From Pseudorasbora parva (lineage: Eukaryota > Chordata > Actinopteri > Cypriniformes > Gobionidae), in NCBI RefSeq assembly GCF_024679245.1, contig NC_090173.1:7312428-7376427 (forward strand): DNA of 64,000 nucleotides, read 5' to 3'. Position 1 is the first letter of the stretch. Every line of letters starts with the position of its first letter. A program made the position numbers and the translations under genes. Shown in pieces: positions 47,103 through 61,300 of the stretch. The notes beneath the pieces are model-generated. The model made no database searches, had not been told where the DNA came from, and saw only the letters and a list, made by a program, of their open reading frames with translations.

Positions 47103-50100
47103 TCATGGACAAGGAGATGTGTAGGTGGTCTCAAACGAATCACCTGAAAGAGGAACATGAAGTGAGCTGGATCAAGTTCAGTGAATTCAGCCAGAGCAGA
47201 GCTTGATTAGGATGAAAGCATACTTGTCTGATAGTAGTCATAAATGTTGATGACCGCTGGCTTGAGATTTTTCACTGCAAGAACCTGTTTCAGCTGAAGA
47301 GTGTAAGTCTTGGGGACACCTTTGGGAACCTGCGAGACAGAAAGGATGAACAGCAGCACAAACAGCATTGGACAATGTGGCAGCTAGTGATTATACCCAG
47401 TCTCACCTCTTTCAGATAAATTAGGACATGATCCTCTTCAGAATCAACCCGCACCACTAGCGGAGCAAACGACTCCGGTGGAGATCCAAGCTGAGGGGAA
47501 GAGACCAATGTTTACAGACACAATTACATCTGAAAGAGCCTCAAGCATCTCAGGATTTGCAAAGTCTTGCGTACCAGTGATGCATCAGCCGTGAAGCCCG
47601 ACAGGAGTTTAATGTCCACTAGAACCATGTTAGTAGATGATTTTGCTCCATTGTATCTGAAAACGAATTTAGTCAACAGGATCAAGCGGTTCCTCTTGTC
47701 AGAGACATAAACTGGTTTCAGGATGAAGTCAAAGCCTTTCTTACTTCACCGTGAAGTTCAACAGGAGATTGGCGCCAAGCGGTCGGCAGTCTCCGGTCAC
47801 CTTTGCGTCAACGCTCAGTGTTTTGGTATCTTTAATGGGTGTTGGGATGTTGTAGAAACATGCAACCTAGAATACAAAGAAAGCACGGTAGGCTTTTGAT
47901 GCGTGCAACAGAAAGTGTAAAAGGAGCTGAAGATACAGACCTGCACAGACACACAAGTGGATCCTGAAGCTTTAACAGTATATTTGCCAGGAACGTTCTT
48001 CAGCAGCTTCTCCTGATACAGTAGCCTGTTGTCCCGATTCACAGTGAAGCTATAAGAGTCTCCTCCTACCACTGAGGACTGTACGGCAACGGTGCTTGAG
48101 CCGTCCAAGCTGAAGACTTGAGCAGCGTACACAGACAGAGCATGAAGAGCCACCACCGTGTCCTGAAAACGAGCACCAGATTAAAAACTCCACTCAATGA
48201 TTGTGCTCATATTTGCTAGTCAGAGGCACCTGGGTGGAGGAGAAGCCTCCATAGGGATTCTGCTGGGTCACCAGCCAGTTGACAATGCGGTTAGCATAGC
48301 CCAGATTAGCCGTCGTGAGAGGCTGAACAGCGAGAACCGCTAGCAGCACATACGCGCTGATCTCCACCGCCAGAGTATCACCAGATGTCGTCTGAGACCA
48401 GTGGAGCTTAGCACCTGAAGAGATGGCGGGGAGAAAGTCAACGGCAAAGAACCGCAAACATAAACCCATTCAAGGAGAAAAACGACAGTGTCAGTTATAA
48501 GGTGAAACAGTTCTGATATTGGGGTCAACCGTTTGAACAATAGTGCAAGATTTTATTCCATTTTTTGAGTGTTCAAATGGGGTTTGTCATCAAATGGCCA
48601 ACGAAAAGGGAGCTTGCTCCATTCTTCAGTGTCATGATCCTTCATAAATTTTATGATACTGATTTGCTACTTAATGAAGTGTGGAAACTGCCATAGCCAA
48701 TGTACAAGTATTAAATGCAAACTGCACTGAGCAATGATATATTTGTATAGCAAATTGTGTGTGAAATGTTCACATTGAAAGTGTCGTTTGCAGCTTAAAC
48801 CTTGTGCAACCAAAGTACAGAATACACTTAACCTTCATAAAGGCTTTGCGCATGTCAACCTATTGCTCTGTGTTTATACAAAACTCCTACCTTTACCAAA
48901 GTCCTTTCTACTAAGAAAGTTGACATTCGAGGCAATGCTTAAGACTATACACACCACTCAAGATGCTGGTGAATTTCACCTTCAGAAATGGCAAGGTTGT
49001 TCAAGGCAGTTAAAAGCTGTGATCGAGTGGTGGTCTCTCCAGCTAGACTGAAGGTGTAGGCCAGCAGAGCCGTGGCATAAGTGTTTCCCAGGTTCCCAAC
49101 AACAGGCCTCAAGCAGGACAGAGCGTTGGTAATGATGGGATCCTGAAAGCGAAGCAGATCTCAGACATCAGCCAGAACAGCAAGGAGCTCATACAACTAC
49201 TGAAAGGGTTTTTACTGTGACAGGGACGCCTAGTTCAAGAAGAGATGCGACGATGTAGGCGGTCATGGTGACGTTATCACCAACTCCACCCTAAAAGACA
49301 CCAAAAAAAAAGCCTCAGACAGAGCTTATGGTTTACGGTCCATTTGATAACCATTGATGTACCTTCATGTCATTGTGGTACAAAGTTCCCTGTTGCACGA
49401 AACAGCCATTAGAACCCTGCTGGCTTATTAGCCAGCCCTTTGCACTCTGAAGGACATTCGGATCGATGAAAACAAATTGCGTTGCCAAACCAAAACACCT
49501 CATGACAAAGGCGGTCAACCTGGCCATGGAGGAAGCCTGTTAAACTGCTGGTGACGCAAGTTACATAAAAACCACAATAGCATGAAACTCACCATGTATT
49601 GGATGCATCATAGCCAAAAGTGCTGTACGAGCCATCACTGTGCCTGTAGTTCAGTTGTCCTTGGTATCCTGTTCAGGTCAAAAACCACATGGAAATTAGT
49701 CAGGAAGGGTCTCAAGCAATGATTGACAACCAGGGTGGGGGCTACCTATCCATCACCTCAAACTATCATACGTTTTGGAAAGCCTTTATGTCAGGGAAAT
49801 GGGAGCCCTGCAAAAAGTTTTCCATTATGAATTTGAGTTCTCTTTAATGGATCCGTTCAGCCATACCGATTTGAAGGTAGCCCGTGGCGGTCTCTCGAAT
49901 GGCTGCGGTGAGTTGCCCCGTGACCTTCAGGTACAGCAGGATGTAAATATTGGGAGCAAGAATGATCATATTCTGTTCTCCACAGCCAGATGGCATCTGT
50001 ATTAACCCATCTAGATTCTTCAGCGCACGACCCATTATATCCCCTACAAAAAGGGGAGACATAAAACCCACATCAAAATCTAACTGATTCTGCAAATCAC

Positions 50101-53100
50101 CACCTGCCAGTTTCTACTACTAGAAATGCTTTACCAAGGACTGAAACTGAGCATCTGGCTGATCCCGGAATCACGTTTGTTGGAAGAGTCAGAGTCACAT
50201 CTTCAGAAAGAACGTTTCCTGCAGACCAAACAAAATGGATCGGCATTAAGCACAAGGCTAATGTTTTTGGCTGTGCAGGGAGAAATGTATTGGGCCATTA
50301 ATGGAGTGCAAACAAACCCTTTGGACACAGTAACCAACTCTGGGTGTTTGTCCTTTCAACGCCTTCAGGCTTTAAAAAAAAAAAAGGCAATAAAAGCACG
50401 TCAGTAAAGCAGAATGAGCTCCATGAGCAAACTCCAGAAGGCTGGTTAACACTTACCAGGACAAGTAGACTTCGAGTAACTACATCAATGCGGCCTCTCG
50501 TCGGCACGGTCACGGCCTCAGTGCCACATCGAGTCCGGGATGGCTCAGCTGAAGCATTGACCGTCACGTTGACAGTTCCTGTGGTGACAGACAGGAAGTG
50601 AGCAACGCCACATTCACTTCAAATTCAGAAACAGTCCAAAACTGACCGAGAACAGAAGCTGAGAGAGCCCATTTGAAGGTCTTTCTCCCATTGCCACAAA
50701 GACAGGATGTGTACGGCTCAGGATATTCTTTAAGAGTAAAGTTTGTGGAGTAAGCTGGAGTCACTTTAACCTGCCAATGAAACGGCACATGGAGCAAAGA
50801 CGGGACCTTCTATACAGAGCCATTATATAAAGGAAAATAAAGCATGACAGACCATGATGCACTTGGACAGATAGCTGAAGACAGTGGCCTTCAGATCAAA
50901 AGACTCCCCACGGACGATGGAGTACGGCAGGGAGAGCTCCAGGAAGAAGGGCTGGAAGACCGTCAGCAGAGCAGGAGGAGCCAGACCGAAACCTTTGGAG
51001 GACAGGCAGAACGCCTCAGTCTCCCATGTGGTGATGGTGTCAGGAACAGTGATGGGAATTTGTGTGGATCCAGTGGCTCTGAAGGATAGCAGAAAAAGAG
51101 TGAAATAATGGGAATGAGAAGTAAATATTGTGGGCAGCGAGCTTTAGAGATGGAACAAAAGAAGCCACACCAACCCCACTTGAGCAAGCTGCCAGATCCA
51201 CGTTTCTGGAAAGTAAGTTCTAACGGTCACATCAAAAGAGGATGTGTCGCCCTCACTTTCTTCTAATGGAAGAGCAGCAGCCATTATGGGTTCAGGGAAC
51301 CCGTGAAACCACACTGCAGGACAATTGGGTTTATAGCAACTGAATCTGCAAGTCATGTAGCAATTTCCAGAGCAAGAGTCAAAGTAACAGACATACCCTT
51401 AGGGAAGTTGCGATAATAGTCCAGGCCTCTGTACGTCAGACACTGAGGTGCTCTGATAGGCAAATTTGTTGCAACCTTCATCCCCGCATTCTTCCAAATG
51501 AAGAAACAAACATAAGATGTTTGAAAAATTAAGGAGGATTTAGTAAATGATAAACTTTCTACCCTGAAGGTTTCGTAGGCTTGTTCTGTAGGAACAGCTC
51601 GACGGGCTCGAACATTCAGACACTCCTGTTCATCCTCAACTTCATATGGATAATCTGATTGCAGTCGCACTGGGAGCAAGTTGAACACCTGAGAACAGGG
51701 GGTGGGGGGGGGGAATAAAGCACATGGATCATTTAACCACATTAATCTAGTAAACATTAGTTGAGCAGAGTTAAATGACAGCATGTCTATGAGTAAAGTT
51801 AAGCATCCTGCCATTAGAAAAGTAAACCTCATGGCTCCAGGGGGTTAATGAAGTCCATCTGAAGCAAATTAAAGGTTTTTGTAAGAAATCCATTTAACTT
51901 TAAAAAGTAGAGCAGAGCTTCCAGCAGACCACCTTCAGTCACATTTGATAGCTCTACATTCATTAATTCGGCAGATGCTTTGAACCAGTGACTTGTTGCA
52001 CTAAACACAACTTTAATGAACTGATAAATTATTACAGCCTAAAAGAAAAAAAGGATCCTTTAAGTTTGTTAAAAATGATACCATTTCAGCACTCAGACGT
52101 CTTCCTGGCTCCAAGATCCGGACGCTCTGATCTACAGCACTAAGGCCACACAGAGATCCTGCTTGAGCAGAGACAGTCAGAACATTTCCCTCAGCAGGAA
52201 CAGCCGTAGCCGGAGAAAACTGTAGAGACACCTGAAAAAAGGACCAACATGTCATGTAGGGCATGTCACCATCCCCCGCATAAGCCAAACAGATGCTAGT
52301 GCACATCATACCTGGTTTTGGAAACACATTTCAGTATCAAACAACACACTAGCTGCAGCTACATCACCACTGGGCAGAACGCAGTAGACCAGAATCTGCA
52401 CTGCTGGAGCCATAGCGACACTGACAGACAGTTGGAACGACACCGAGCCGCTCGTGACTGTATCAGAAGCCCTCGCTTTGACCGTCTGAAATCCATGGAG
52501 GACGATCACTCCCCTGGACAAGACCTGACAGAAGACACACAGATGGATACAAGGTGCTGAGCAAACAGACCAGCACAAATTAAATGTCCACTCACCATAT
52601 AGATTATGTCAGCGCTGTAGTCGCCAGTCTCTCCAACAAAAGAATACTTCACGGTCACTGGAAACACAGCCCCACATTTGAGCGGCTGCTCGAGTTTCAC
52701 TATAGTCAGTTCACTAAGTGATGGGCTGTCAGAAGTAGGTCCGGAAAGTTGAACAACCCTCGAATCTGTAGTGAAGTATGGTGATTTGTAATTATAAACA
52801 ACCTCTGGAGTCGCACTTGCCTGGGGAACAATGAACGGAATCAGTTTCTTGCAAGAGAGAGAGAGATATCTTCATGTCACAAAATATAAAGAGCAAATCG
52901 TACCACCAGATTGAGATCAGCTTTTGGAAGATCAGCAGTCTTGAGGGAGAACATGACCAGCCCATTCTGGTTTGTGGTCAGATTCAGCAGCCGTTTGTTT
53001 GGCCAGCTGTTACCATCCAGGAGATACACTGCTTTGTTCGCAATTGGAGTCCCATTGAAACGAGACGCCGATATCTGTTGGGAACGATCAAGGTTAGGAA

Positions 53101-55094
53101 CCAATTTAAAGGCTTCTGTGACCAGGGATAAACTTTTACTTGCCTTTCCATTAATCACTGATCCGGGTTCAAAATAATCCGGGAGGTCCACAAACGTGAC
53201 CTTGCCGACTTCAAATGTAATGGACACGGTTGCAGACTTTGACATCACAACATCTGGACAGGGAACAAATAAATCAAGCCATCCAATTCAAGCATGTGCT
53301 GTTGGTTCAGCTCAGCCAATAGCTCACCTGTTCCCTCCTCAGTGACGGTCACATTTACAAGAAAGAGATCTTGCATCTCATTTTCAAACTTGGTGTTGAA
53401 AAACACTGATGTGTCGACAGTAAGAGAGGCACAGCCCGTAGCATTCATCTGGTAGCAGGAGAGAAATTCATATTAAAGGCAAGCACAAGCAGACAAACCC
53501 TCAGCACTAAGGCAGCAGTCACACCTTTGCGGTTTTATTCAGACACCGACGTGTCACATCAGGAGCCACATCATTCAGAACAGCATATGGAAAGGGATCA
53601 CGGCACACTTCCAGCAATGCTTGACCAGGAACAGGTTGGCCATATGTGTATCTGGGAAACCGCACAAGGAGCAGGATCAAGAACTGACCAACCACAAAAC
53701 AAGAGAACATAAGCCTCACTCACTTGGCACAAGCCTGAACGGTCAGTCCCACATCTCCAACACTGTACATCTGTGGTACGTTTAGGGTCACATCAAATTT
53801 GGGCAAAACTAAATCAGAAAAGAGATGCTTTAGATCACGACCTCAGATATATCATTGAACTGCTGTACATTATAGGAACAACGACTTACCATATTTTTTC
53901 ACCTCAAAAGCTTGGGAGCTCAGTCGGTCACCAATAAAAGCCTTTAGTGTATACATCCCTGTCTGAGCCTCTGGGTTTAACTCATGAGAGAGTTGCAAGA
54001 TCGACCCCGTTGAGGAAACATTTGTCCACTGAGCAATCCGGTTATTATTATTGTCCTATTAAAACAATTAACAGCTCAGAGGGAAACACTACAAACAGGT
54101 AACCAAAAAAACCAACAACGCTTCAGCTCCATTCAAAGACTTGCACTGGAGCATATCCTCACCTCCACCACCACCAGATTGTACTGCAAGACACAAAGAC
54201 AGGAATATCAGGCATTTAAAAGCACAAGCATTGAGGCAGCAAAGTCATTAGTGAAACATGCACAACTGAAACCGAAGTCAGGGCACGGAAAAATAACCTA
54301 CATTAAATTTACAGTTTGTTCATGGTAAGGCCTTACCATCTGATCAAAAGGTACAAATTTGGGATCCATGGTGACAACTCTGAAATTCACTGCAAAAACA
54401 GCAATAAACACTCAAATGATTTGCAGCATGCATTTGAAGAGGATCAGAACTTGTACCGTAAGGGACTGTCTACAGCCCTTATAATTTAACCAAGGGTCAC
54501 GAACTGCTCACCCGTTTGTCCTGGATTGTAGATGGGTTTGTCTGTTTGGATGAAGGTCAAATTCAGGTAGCGTCTGAACATGACCTTCCTCTCTTCGGTC
54601 GCTCTGAAGGCCCTCCCTTGAACATCCACCTTCAGCTTCTGCACAGATTCTCCATCTACTCGAGGAGCCTGTAGAGAAACTCAGTTGATATACAACAAGC
54701 CACACTAGAAAAAGCCACATGTCTCATGATAACAGACCTGGAAATTAAAGCAGCGGTGAAACGGCAAAGAAGAAACCTGCTGCACAAGTTGAGTCGTCCT
54801 GTTCTTGTCATCAAGCAGAGAAACCGTCATCGTGAGACTCTCTTGGGCTTTCAGAAGTGTTACACATAATTTGGCATCAGAGCCTGACTCAATCACTGCA
54901 GGAAACGTGACCATGAAGAACCTGTGGAAAAATAAGATACAATTAAGCATTTGTACAAGGTTTTTGTTTTTTTACAAACCCCTTCACTTCAAACATTTAA
55001 ATGATACTCACGGTCCAGATGTCTGTCCAGCAACAGCAAAAATGAAGAGAGCTAAAATGAGCCCTCTCCAAACACAACTCTCCCTCACAGCCAT
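47103..55094 (-). CDS. a2ml: Gene E: type I alpha-2-macroglobulin-like protein, intact
   Basis: Second copy of the type I gene. Each exon of C is found at +22948 (3' half) or +22950 (5' half) with the same splice sites and stop. Thioester exon is 49867-50043 (PSGCGEQN); bait exons are 51397-51490 and 51175-51313 and have the same sequence as in C; the catalytic-position His codon is 49375-49377. Only scattered substitutions separate it from C, for example Met to Thr in exon 2 (MVTFPAV), shared with chimeric gene A. No frameshift was found, so a 1440-residue secreted protease inhibitor is predicted. It is divergently paired with gene F. The near-identity with C means RNA reads cannot easily separate the two. 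Confidence 0.9.
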
Positions 55095-55350
55095 TAAGAG
55101 CAATCATCCAACACCAAACGACTATCAATCGGCTCTTTCAGAAACCTTTGCAGAACTTCTGTTAAGCTCTACTGCTGTTTACTGCTCAGTAGCTTCTCTC
55201 AATCATCGCCGCTGACAATGGCAGTGATATTTAAACACTTTTAATCATCAGCACACTTTATCATCAGGCAATAGAAACATATTGAGGGAGGCGAAAGTGA
55301 ATTGCAGGTGGTGGTTAATCAGTTAAGTCAACGAGATTCATTCCTCGAGT
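55095..55350 (-). promoter_or_regulatory. Predicted promoter and 5' leader of gene E (type I)
   Basis: TTTAAATA on the minus strand (55228-55235), 134 bp before the ATG, as in C. Confidence 0.5.
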
Positions 55351-56832
55351 GTTTAAAGACCCCCTGGGGTGAAAATCAAGTTTCTAATGTTATGTATGTC
55401 TATCGTGCGCTTCAAGATCAACAATGTGCAAATTTGGTATTTTCTTCTTCAAACTGCAGTGTAATAAAAGTCAATCAGTGTGGTTTGAAGCCACTTTTAA
55501 GGGATTTTCCCAATATTTATTGGAGCCGCTGTCCTGAGACTGCTGTGACGTATGTTTCTGCGGTTGGTTAGTATAGCCCTTATTCCCAGTAGCGCCAGCT
55601 TTGATTTTTAACAGAAAAAATTAAAGCGAGACTGTGAGAGGTAGTAGATATACATCTCATTAGTGGGTTGAACTAGACTGGATGCCAGCTGCAGCCACAA
55701 CATTTGAGGTAGGGCAATTCGGTCTGGACTCGATCCGTTGAGGAGTAATTTTGCCCGAGCAGAAACTGTTCAGACCAATCAAATAGTCTTTAAAATATTG
55801 AACACCTCCATATTGCCAAAATGGCATGATCCTCATTTCATATTGCCGACTCGCCTCTGCATTGGCTACCACTCGCTGCTCGCATCAAGTTCAGGGGTCT
55901 CATTTTTAAAACTTTGCGTAGATTTCATCCTAAAAGATTTATAAAACCATGCGTACGCCAGAACCTGCGCAAACATCCCTTTATAAATCAGGAACCTAAG
56001 CTCAACACCATGGACTTTCTTGGACAAGAGCATCCTGTTGAACCTTTCAACTTGTTCATTGCCCATTGGGTGACTTCTACTACTACCACCAACCTTCTGC
56101 TACTGTTCCAGCAGATGATTTTTTTTTAATTTTGGGACAGGGCCTCAGTGATCTAAAAGTGTATCCTCACAGCCCTCTCACTGTGTGTTCATACTATGGT
56201 CTCAATGTGAGGTCAAAGTGAACTCACTGCTCAAAATACCCAGCATGCATTGCCGCATGAAGCTTTTGATTGTCACCAATGTTGAGATTCATACGTTGAT
56301 TCTTGATGTCTATTTGTGTCTGAATGACAAAGTAGCTCAAAAGTAGCTCACAGGTTTTATCTTATGCATTTAAAATCCTTCATAAATGATTATGAAACTG
56401 CTGAAGCTCATGCCACGATCACAGCGCAAATATTATTCAATCTGTTAAAATGAATAACCCCTCACAAAGACTGCATACTGAATCCAGATGATGATTATGT
56501 TGATATCATCAATAACAAACCAACATCACCTGGATGCTTTCCCTTTTGGCTTTCCTTGCCATAACAAAAGTGTCACACAGCAGCCAGAGATAATATAATG
56601 TTAAAAGGTCAAGGGGCCAACTAAAGCAAACACTGATCTCCATAATGATAACAAACTACTACAACATCAACATCTAATCCTCTGTAAATTCTTAATAAGA
56701 GCTTCTGTAGACCATTGTGATATTACAGTGATAGTGTTGAGGAACAGGAAGTAGAATGCCCCCCGGAGATTGATATTTGAGTCGCCTCCTCTCAACCTGC
56801 TCAACATTTTGAATTCACATGTTACTCTCACT
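55351..56832. other. E-F intergenic region left of the Harbinger-like element
   Basis: Copy of the C-D intergenic region with 10 extra bases near 55470 (as in A-B). It contains the repeat-like block and the LINE/MITE composite (about 55800-56020). Otherwise nothing recognised. Confidence 0.5.
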
Positions 56833-58101
56833 GGCCCTCATTTATCAATCTTGCATAGAAACGGGTGTATATGTTGGCGTAAGATTATGCTTACACTCCT
56901 CTCATCGCCTGATTTATGAAGCTGTGCGCACCTCTGCAATCCAGGTGTACGCAATACCTGCCCTTCATAAATGCCGCGGCTGAAAACGATCGTCATTAGA
57001 ATAACACGCCCCTATATATTCAAGTCTCCGCCTCCCCCACGCCCTCATTTTACGCCATGGACAAACAGAAGACGGCAAAGAAGCGAAACTTCTCCGACGT
57101 GGAGATCGGGCGCGCTCAATCATCTCACTAGTCCACTAGTCAGGGCACTGATTAGAACATAAGTTAATGGGCTGACTCCCTGATCAGTGCCCTGACTACT
57201 GAACTAGTGAGATGATTGAGACGCGTCCATCGAGACCATCACCAGGGAAGTGGAAAAAAACCCCGAAATTGTTTTATTTGGGAGTTTAAAGAGTGGAATT
57301 GGCACCTACAAAAACAAAATATGGACACAAATAACGAGTACTGTTATAGTGTGGAGGTTGAGAAGCGCACTCCAGCAGTTTAAATAGCTGTTTGGATGAT
57401 AAATTACCATCACTGCATTATTTTACAACACGTTTTGAAAAAATTTTCATTTAATTTCGTATCACGGCACATGTATTGGGGTGTACAATAGTGATGATGA
57501 TGTGATGTGGAGTAAGATTCATTCACATTAATAATTACATGACGATTTGTAAGATTCTTATTATTATTATGATTATTATTCTTAATGACGCTTGTTATTC
57601 AGAAGAAGAGTGTCGTTTTTATTGATTTTATTATTAATTAAAAGAAGAAGGTCATTTTTATTATTTTGTCAGTCTGAATTATTTTAGTCCCAGTCTGTGC
57701 GCAGCTGCCGGGCCAGGCGGGCCTGAAACGTCAGATAAAGCGCACAGTCTCGCGACTGGAGGAATACATATGCCTACAAATCAAACGCTTTGGTAAAGTC
57801 ACACAAATTAAACATTGACGTTCATGTTGCACAAAAATAAACACTGAATGTTGTTGTTGTGGTTTTTAACAGTGGGTCATATAGCATATCTTGTCAGTGC
57901 GTTTTGTGGTGTTAGGAATTGCTTTTCTGCGCATTTTCCCACTAACTCAAACGTGCGTACACCACCTCCTGAGCTGGCGTAGGATTTGAGCGTGCCGTAC
58001 GCCAACGTCCATATTGATAAATCTCAAAGTCAACTTGGGTTTGGGTGTACGCAAGGTGTACGCTGGAAATTTGGTGTACGCACTTTTGATAAATGAGGGC
58101 C
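56833..58101. mobile_element. PIF/Harbinger-like nonautonomous element (second copy)
   Basis: Same 1269-bp element, ends and ACT flanks as at 33873-35141, including the nested palindrome (57115-57220). It arrived by the tandem duplication and not by independent transposition. Confidence 0.7.
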
Positions 58102-58311
58102 ACTGTGAGTGTTACCGTATGACAATGACTAATTACCGGGGCTCCGCCCTAAATAGGGCCTGATTGCCTGTGAGTGCTAAATAGACCTGATCCCAATTAT
58201 TAAGAGCCTTTCAATAATGCTGCCATGAGTGCAGATGATTCAGAGTTAAGCTGTAGAGTAGTGGTGCAGGTTTTTGAAAGACTTTTGTGTGGTCTTGGAT
58301 GATACCTCTTC
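58102..58311 (+). promoter_or_regulatory. Predicted promoter and 5' leader of gene F (type II)
   Basis: CArG match CCTAAATAGG at 58148-58157 and TAAATA at 58178-58183, 134 bp before the ATG. Confidence 0.45.
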
Positions 58312-61300
58312 ATGGCTGTGAGGGAGATTTGTGTTTGGAAAGGGCTTATCTTAGCCCTTTTCCTCTTTGCTGTTCATGGCCAGAAAAGGCCGTAAGTACC
58401 ATGGGCTTTGAAGTGAATGGAAGTGGCCTAATGTTATGATGGGAAACCAAGGCTTTCTGATGGCAGACCAGTGTTGCAATGTCTGTGGTTTTTCCACAAG
58501 TCCCCAACCAAATCCGACAACTGATTCCCTTTCCTTTTTTCTTTTTCCTCATGTTTTCACAGATTATTTATGGTGATGTTCCCTGCAGTGACTGAGTCTG
58601 GATCTGATGCCAAATTGTGTGCAAGTCTTCTGAAACCACAAGAGAGTCTCACGATGACCGTTTCTCTGCTCGATGACAAAAACGGCACGACTCAACTTGT
58701 GCAGCAGGTTTCTTCTAAGCCATTTCATCGCTGCTTTAGTTTCCAGGTCTGTTGTCATGCGACGTCTGTTTTTTTTTTTTTTTTTTTTTTTTTCTCTCCC
58801 TTGTCTGGTTTGTTGTGTGTTAACTGAGTTTCTCTGCAGGCTCCTCGAGTAGTTGGAGAATCTGTGCAGAAGCTGAAGGTGGAAGTTCAAGGGAGTGTCT
58901 TCAGAGCGACCGAAGAGAGGAAAGTCATGTTCAGACGTTACATGCCTTTGACCTTCATCCAAACAGACAAACCCATCTACAATCCAGGACAAACGGGTGA
59001 GCAGTGCATGACCCATGGTTGAATATTAGAGCTGTAGAGAATCCAGTTACACAAGTTCTGATCATCGGTATTATGCTACTTATGTGAGCGTTCATTGCTG
59101 TTTTTGCAGTGAATTTCAGAGTTGTCACCATGGATGCCAAACTTGTGCCTCTTGATCAGATGGTAAGGCCTGACCAAAATCAAACGGCAAATTATGTGCA
59201 CCGTTTGACTACTGCGTCATTCTCTTGAATGCCTAATATTCCTGTATTTGTGTCTTTCAGTACAATCTGGTGGCAGTGGAGGTAAGAATTTGCTCCAGTG
59301 CAAGTCTTTGAACGGAGCTGATGTTTTTCTTGAATGGGTGTCTTTTTCTTTTCTTTTTTTTGTAGTTTTTTTTTTTCCTCTGATCTGTTAGTTGTTTTAA
59401 TAGGACAATCGTAATAACCGGATTGGCCAGTGGACAAACGTTTCCTCAACGGGGTGGATCTTGCAGCTTTCTCACAAGTTAAACCCAGAGGCTCAGATAG
59501 GGATGTATACAATAACGGCTTTTATTGGTGACCGAATGATCTCCCATGTTTTTGAGGTGAAAAAATACGGTAAGTCCTTGTTCCTATAATGTACAACAGC
59601 AGTTCAACGACAGATCTGGGCTCCTAATCTGGGCAAGTTTGTTTCCTGCTTTAGTTTTGCCCAAGTTTGACGTTACCGTAAACACCCCACAGACGTACAG
59701 CGTTGCCGCTGTGGGACTGAAAGTTGAGGCTTGTGCCAAGTGAGTAAGGCTTGTATTTTCTTATCTTGCGGATGGTCAATTCTTGATGTTACTTGTGACG
59801 TTTCCCAGATACACGTATGGCCAACCTGTACCTGGTCAAGTGCTGGTGGAAGTGTGCCGTGAGCCATTTTCATATGTTGCGGTGCCTGGCGTTACCCGCC
59901 GTTGCCTGAATAAAACTGCACAGGTTTGACTCCTGCCTTACAATGGAGGGTTTTCTTCTGCTTGTCTTTAATTTGACCTCCTTTGTTCTGCTACCAGATG
60001 AATGCTACAGGCTGTGCTGTCCTTGTTGTCGACACATCAGTGTTTTTTGGCAATGCGCTTGAAAATTATATGCAAGACACACTACTTGTAAATGTGACCG
60101 TCACTGAGGAGGGAACAGGTGAGCTATTGGCTGATCTGAACCAATGGCTGTGTATGGAGGGAGTTGACTTTATTTATTTGTTTTCTCGCTTTCCAGATGT
60201 AGTGGTGTCAAAATCTGCAATGGTGTCCATTACATTTGAAGTTGGCAAGGTCGCCTTTGTGGACCTCCCAGATTATTTTGAACCTGGATTAACAATTAAT
60301 GGAAAGGTAAATGTCTCCCTGGTTGCAGAAGCCTTTAAATTGGTTCCCCTTCCTAACCTTGGTCATTTCTACCAGATATCCGTGTCTCGTTTCGATGGGA
60401 CCCCAATTGCAAGTAAAGCTGTGTATCTCCTGGATGCTACCAGCTGGCCAAACAAACTGCTGCTGAATCTGACCACAAACCAGAACGGACTGGCCACGAT
60501 CTCCCTCAACACTGCCAATCTTCCTAAAGCTGATCTCAATCTGGTGGTACGATTTGCTCTTTATATTTTGTGACTGTAGACCACTCACTCTTGCAAGAAA
60601 CCAATTCCATTCACTGTTCCCCAGGTGAGTGTGACTCCAGTGGTTGGTTATGGTTACAAATCCCCATACTTCACTACAGATACAAGGGTTGTTCGACTTC
60701 TCCGAACCGCTTCTCCTGAGAGCCCATCATTTAGTGAACTGGCTATAGTGAAGCTCGAGCAGCCGCTCAAATGTGGTGCTGTGTTTCCAGTGACGGTGAA
60801 GTATTCTTTTGTTGGAGAGACTGGTGACTACAGCGCTGATATCGTCTATATGGTGAGTGCACATCAGTTGTGGTTAGCTTTGCCGTTATAATACGATAAC
60901 TAACCGGCATGATATTGTTATTGTGGGCACTTCAAAGTCCTGTGACTTATGACTTCTGATTTTTAGAACTCTTCGGCTGAAACGGTACTTTACCCCTCAA
61001 CAATTTAACGTGCGCAATACCGCTGTTTGCTGCGTCAAAGGAACGCACCCTGCTGTAAACAAACCTAACATGCACGAGCAGCGCATTGCAATTCCCAGGG
61101 TCACTCTTATCCCTGGTGACCCTCAAGTGAAGCAAACTGGAACTATTGAACCGTGTTTAAATGTTTCAAACAGCTATTCCGATCTCTGTATTCACCCAAT
61201 ATGTAATACTTGGACTTAAAGCTGTTTAATTTCAAAATAGTAATTGTTGTTTTTTTTGAGGTGGTGCTGTGTAAGGGGTCATGTACCTGTTTGTCTCTTG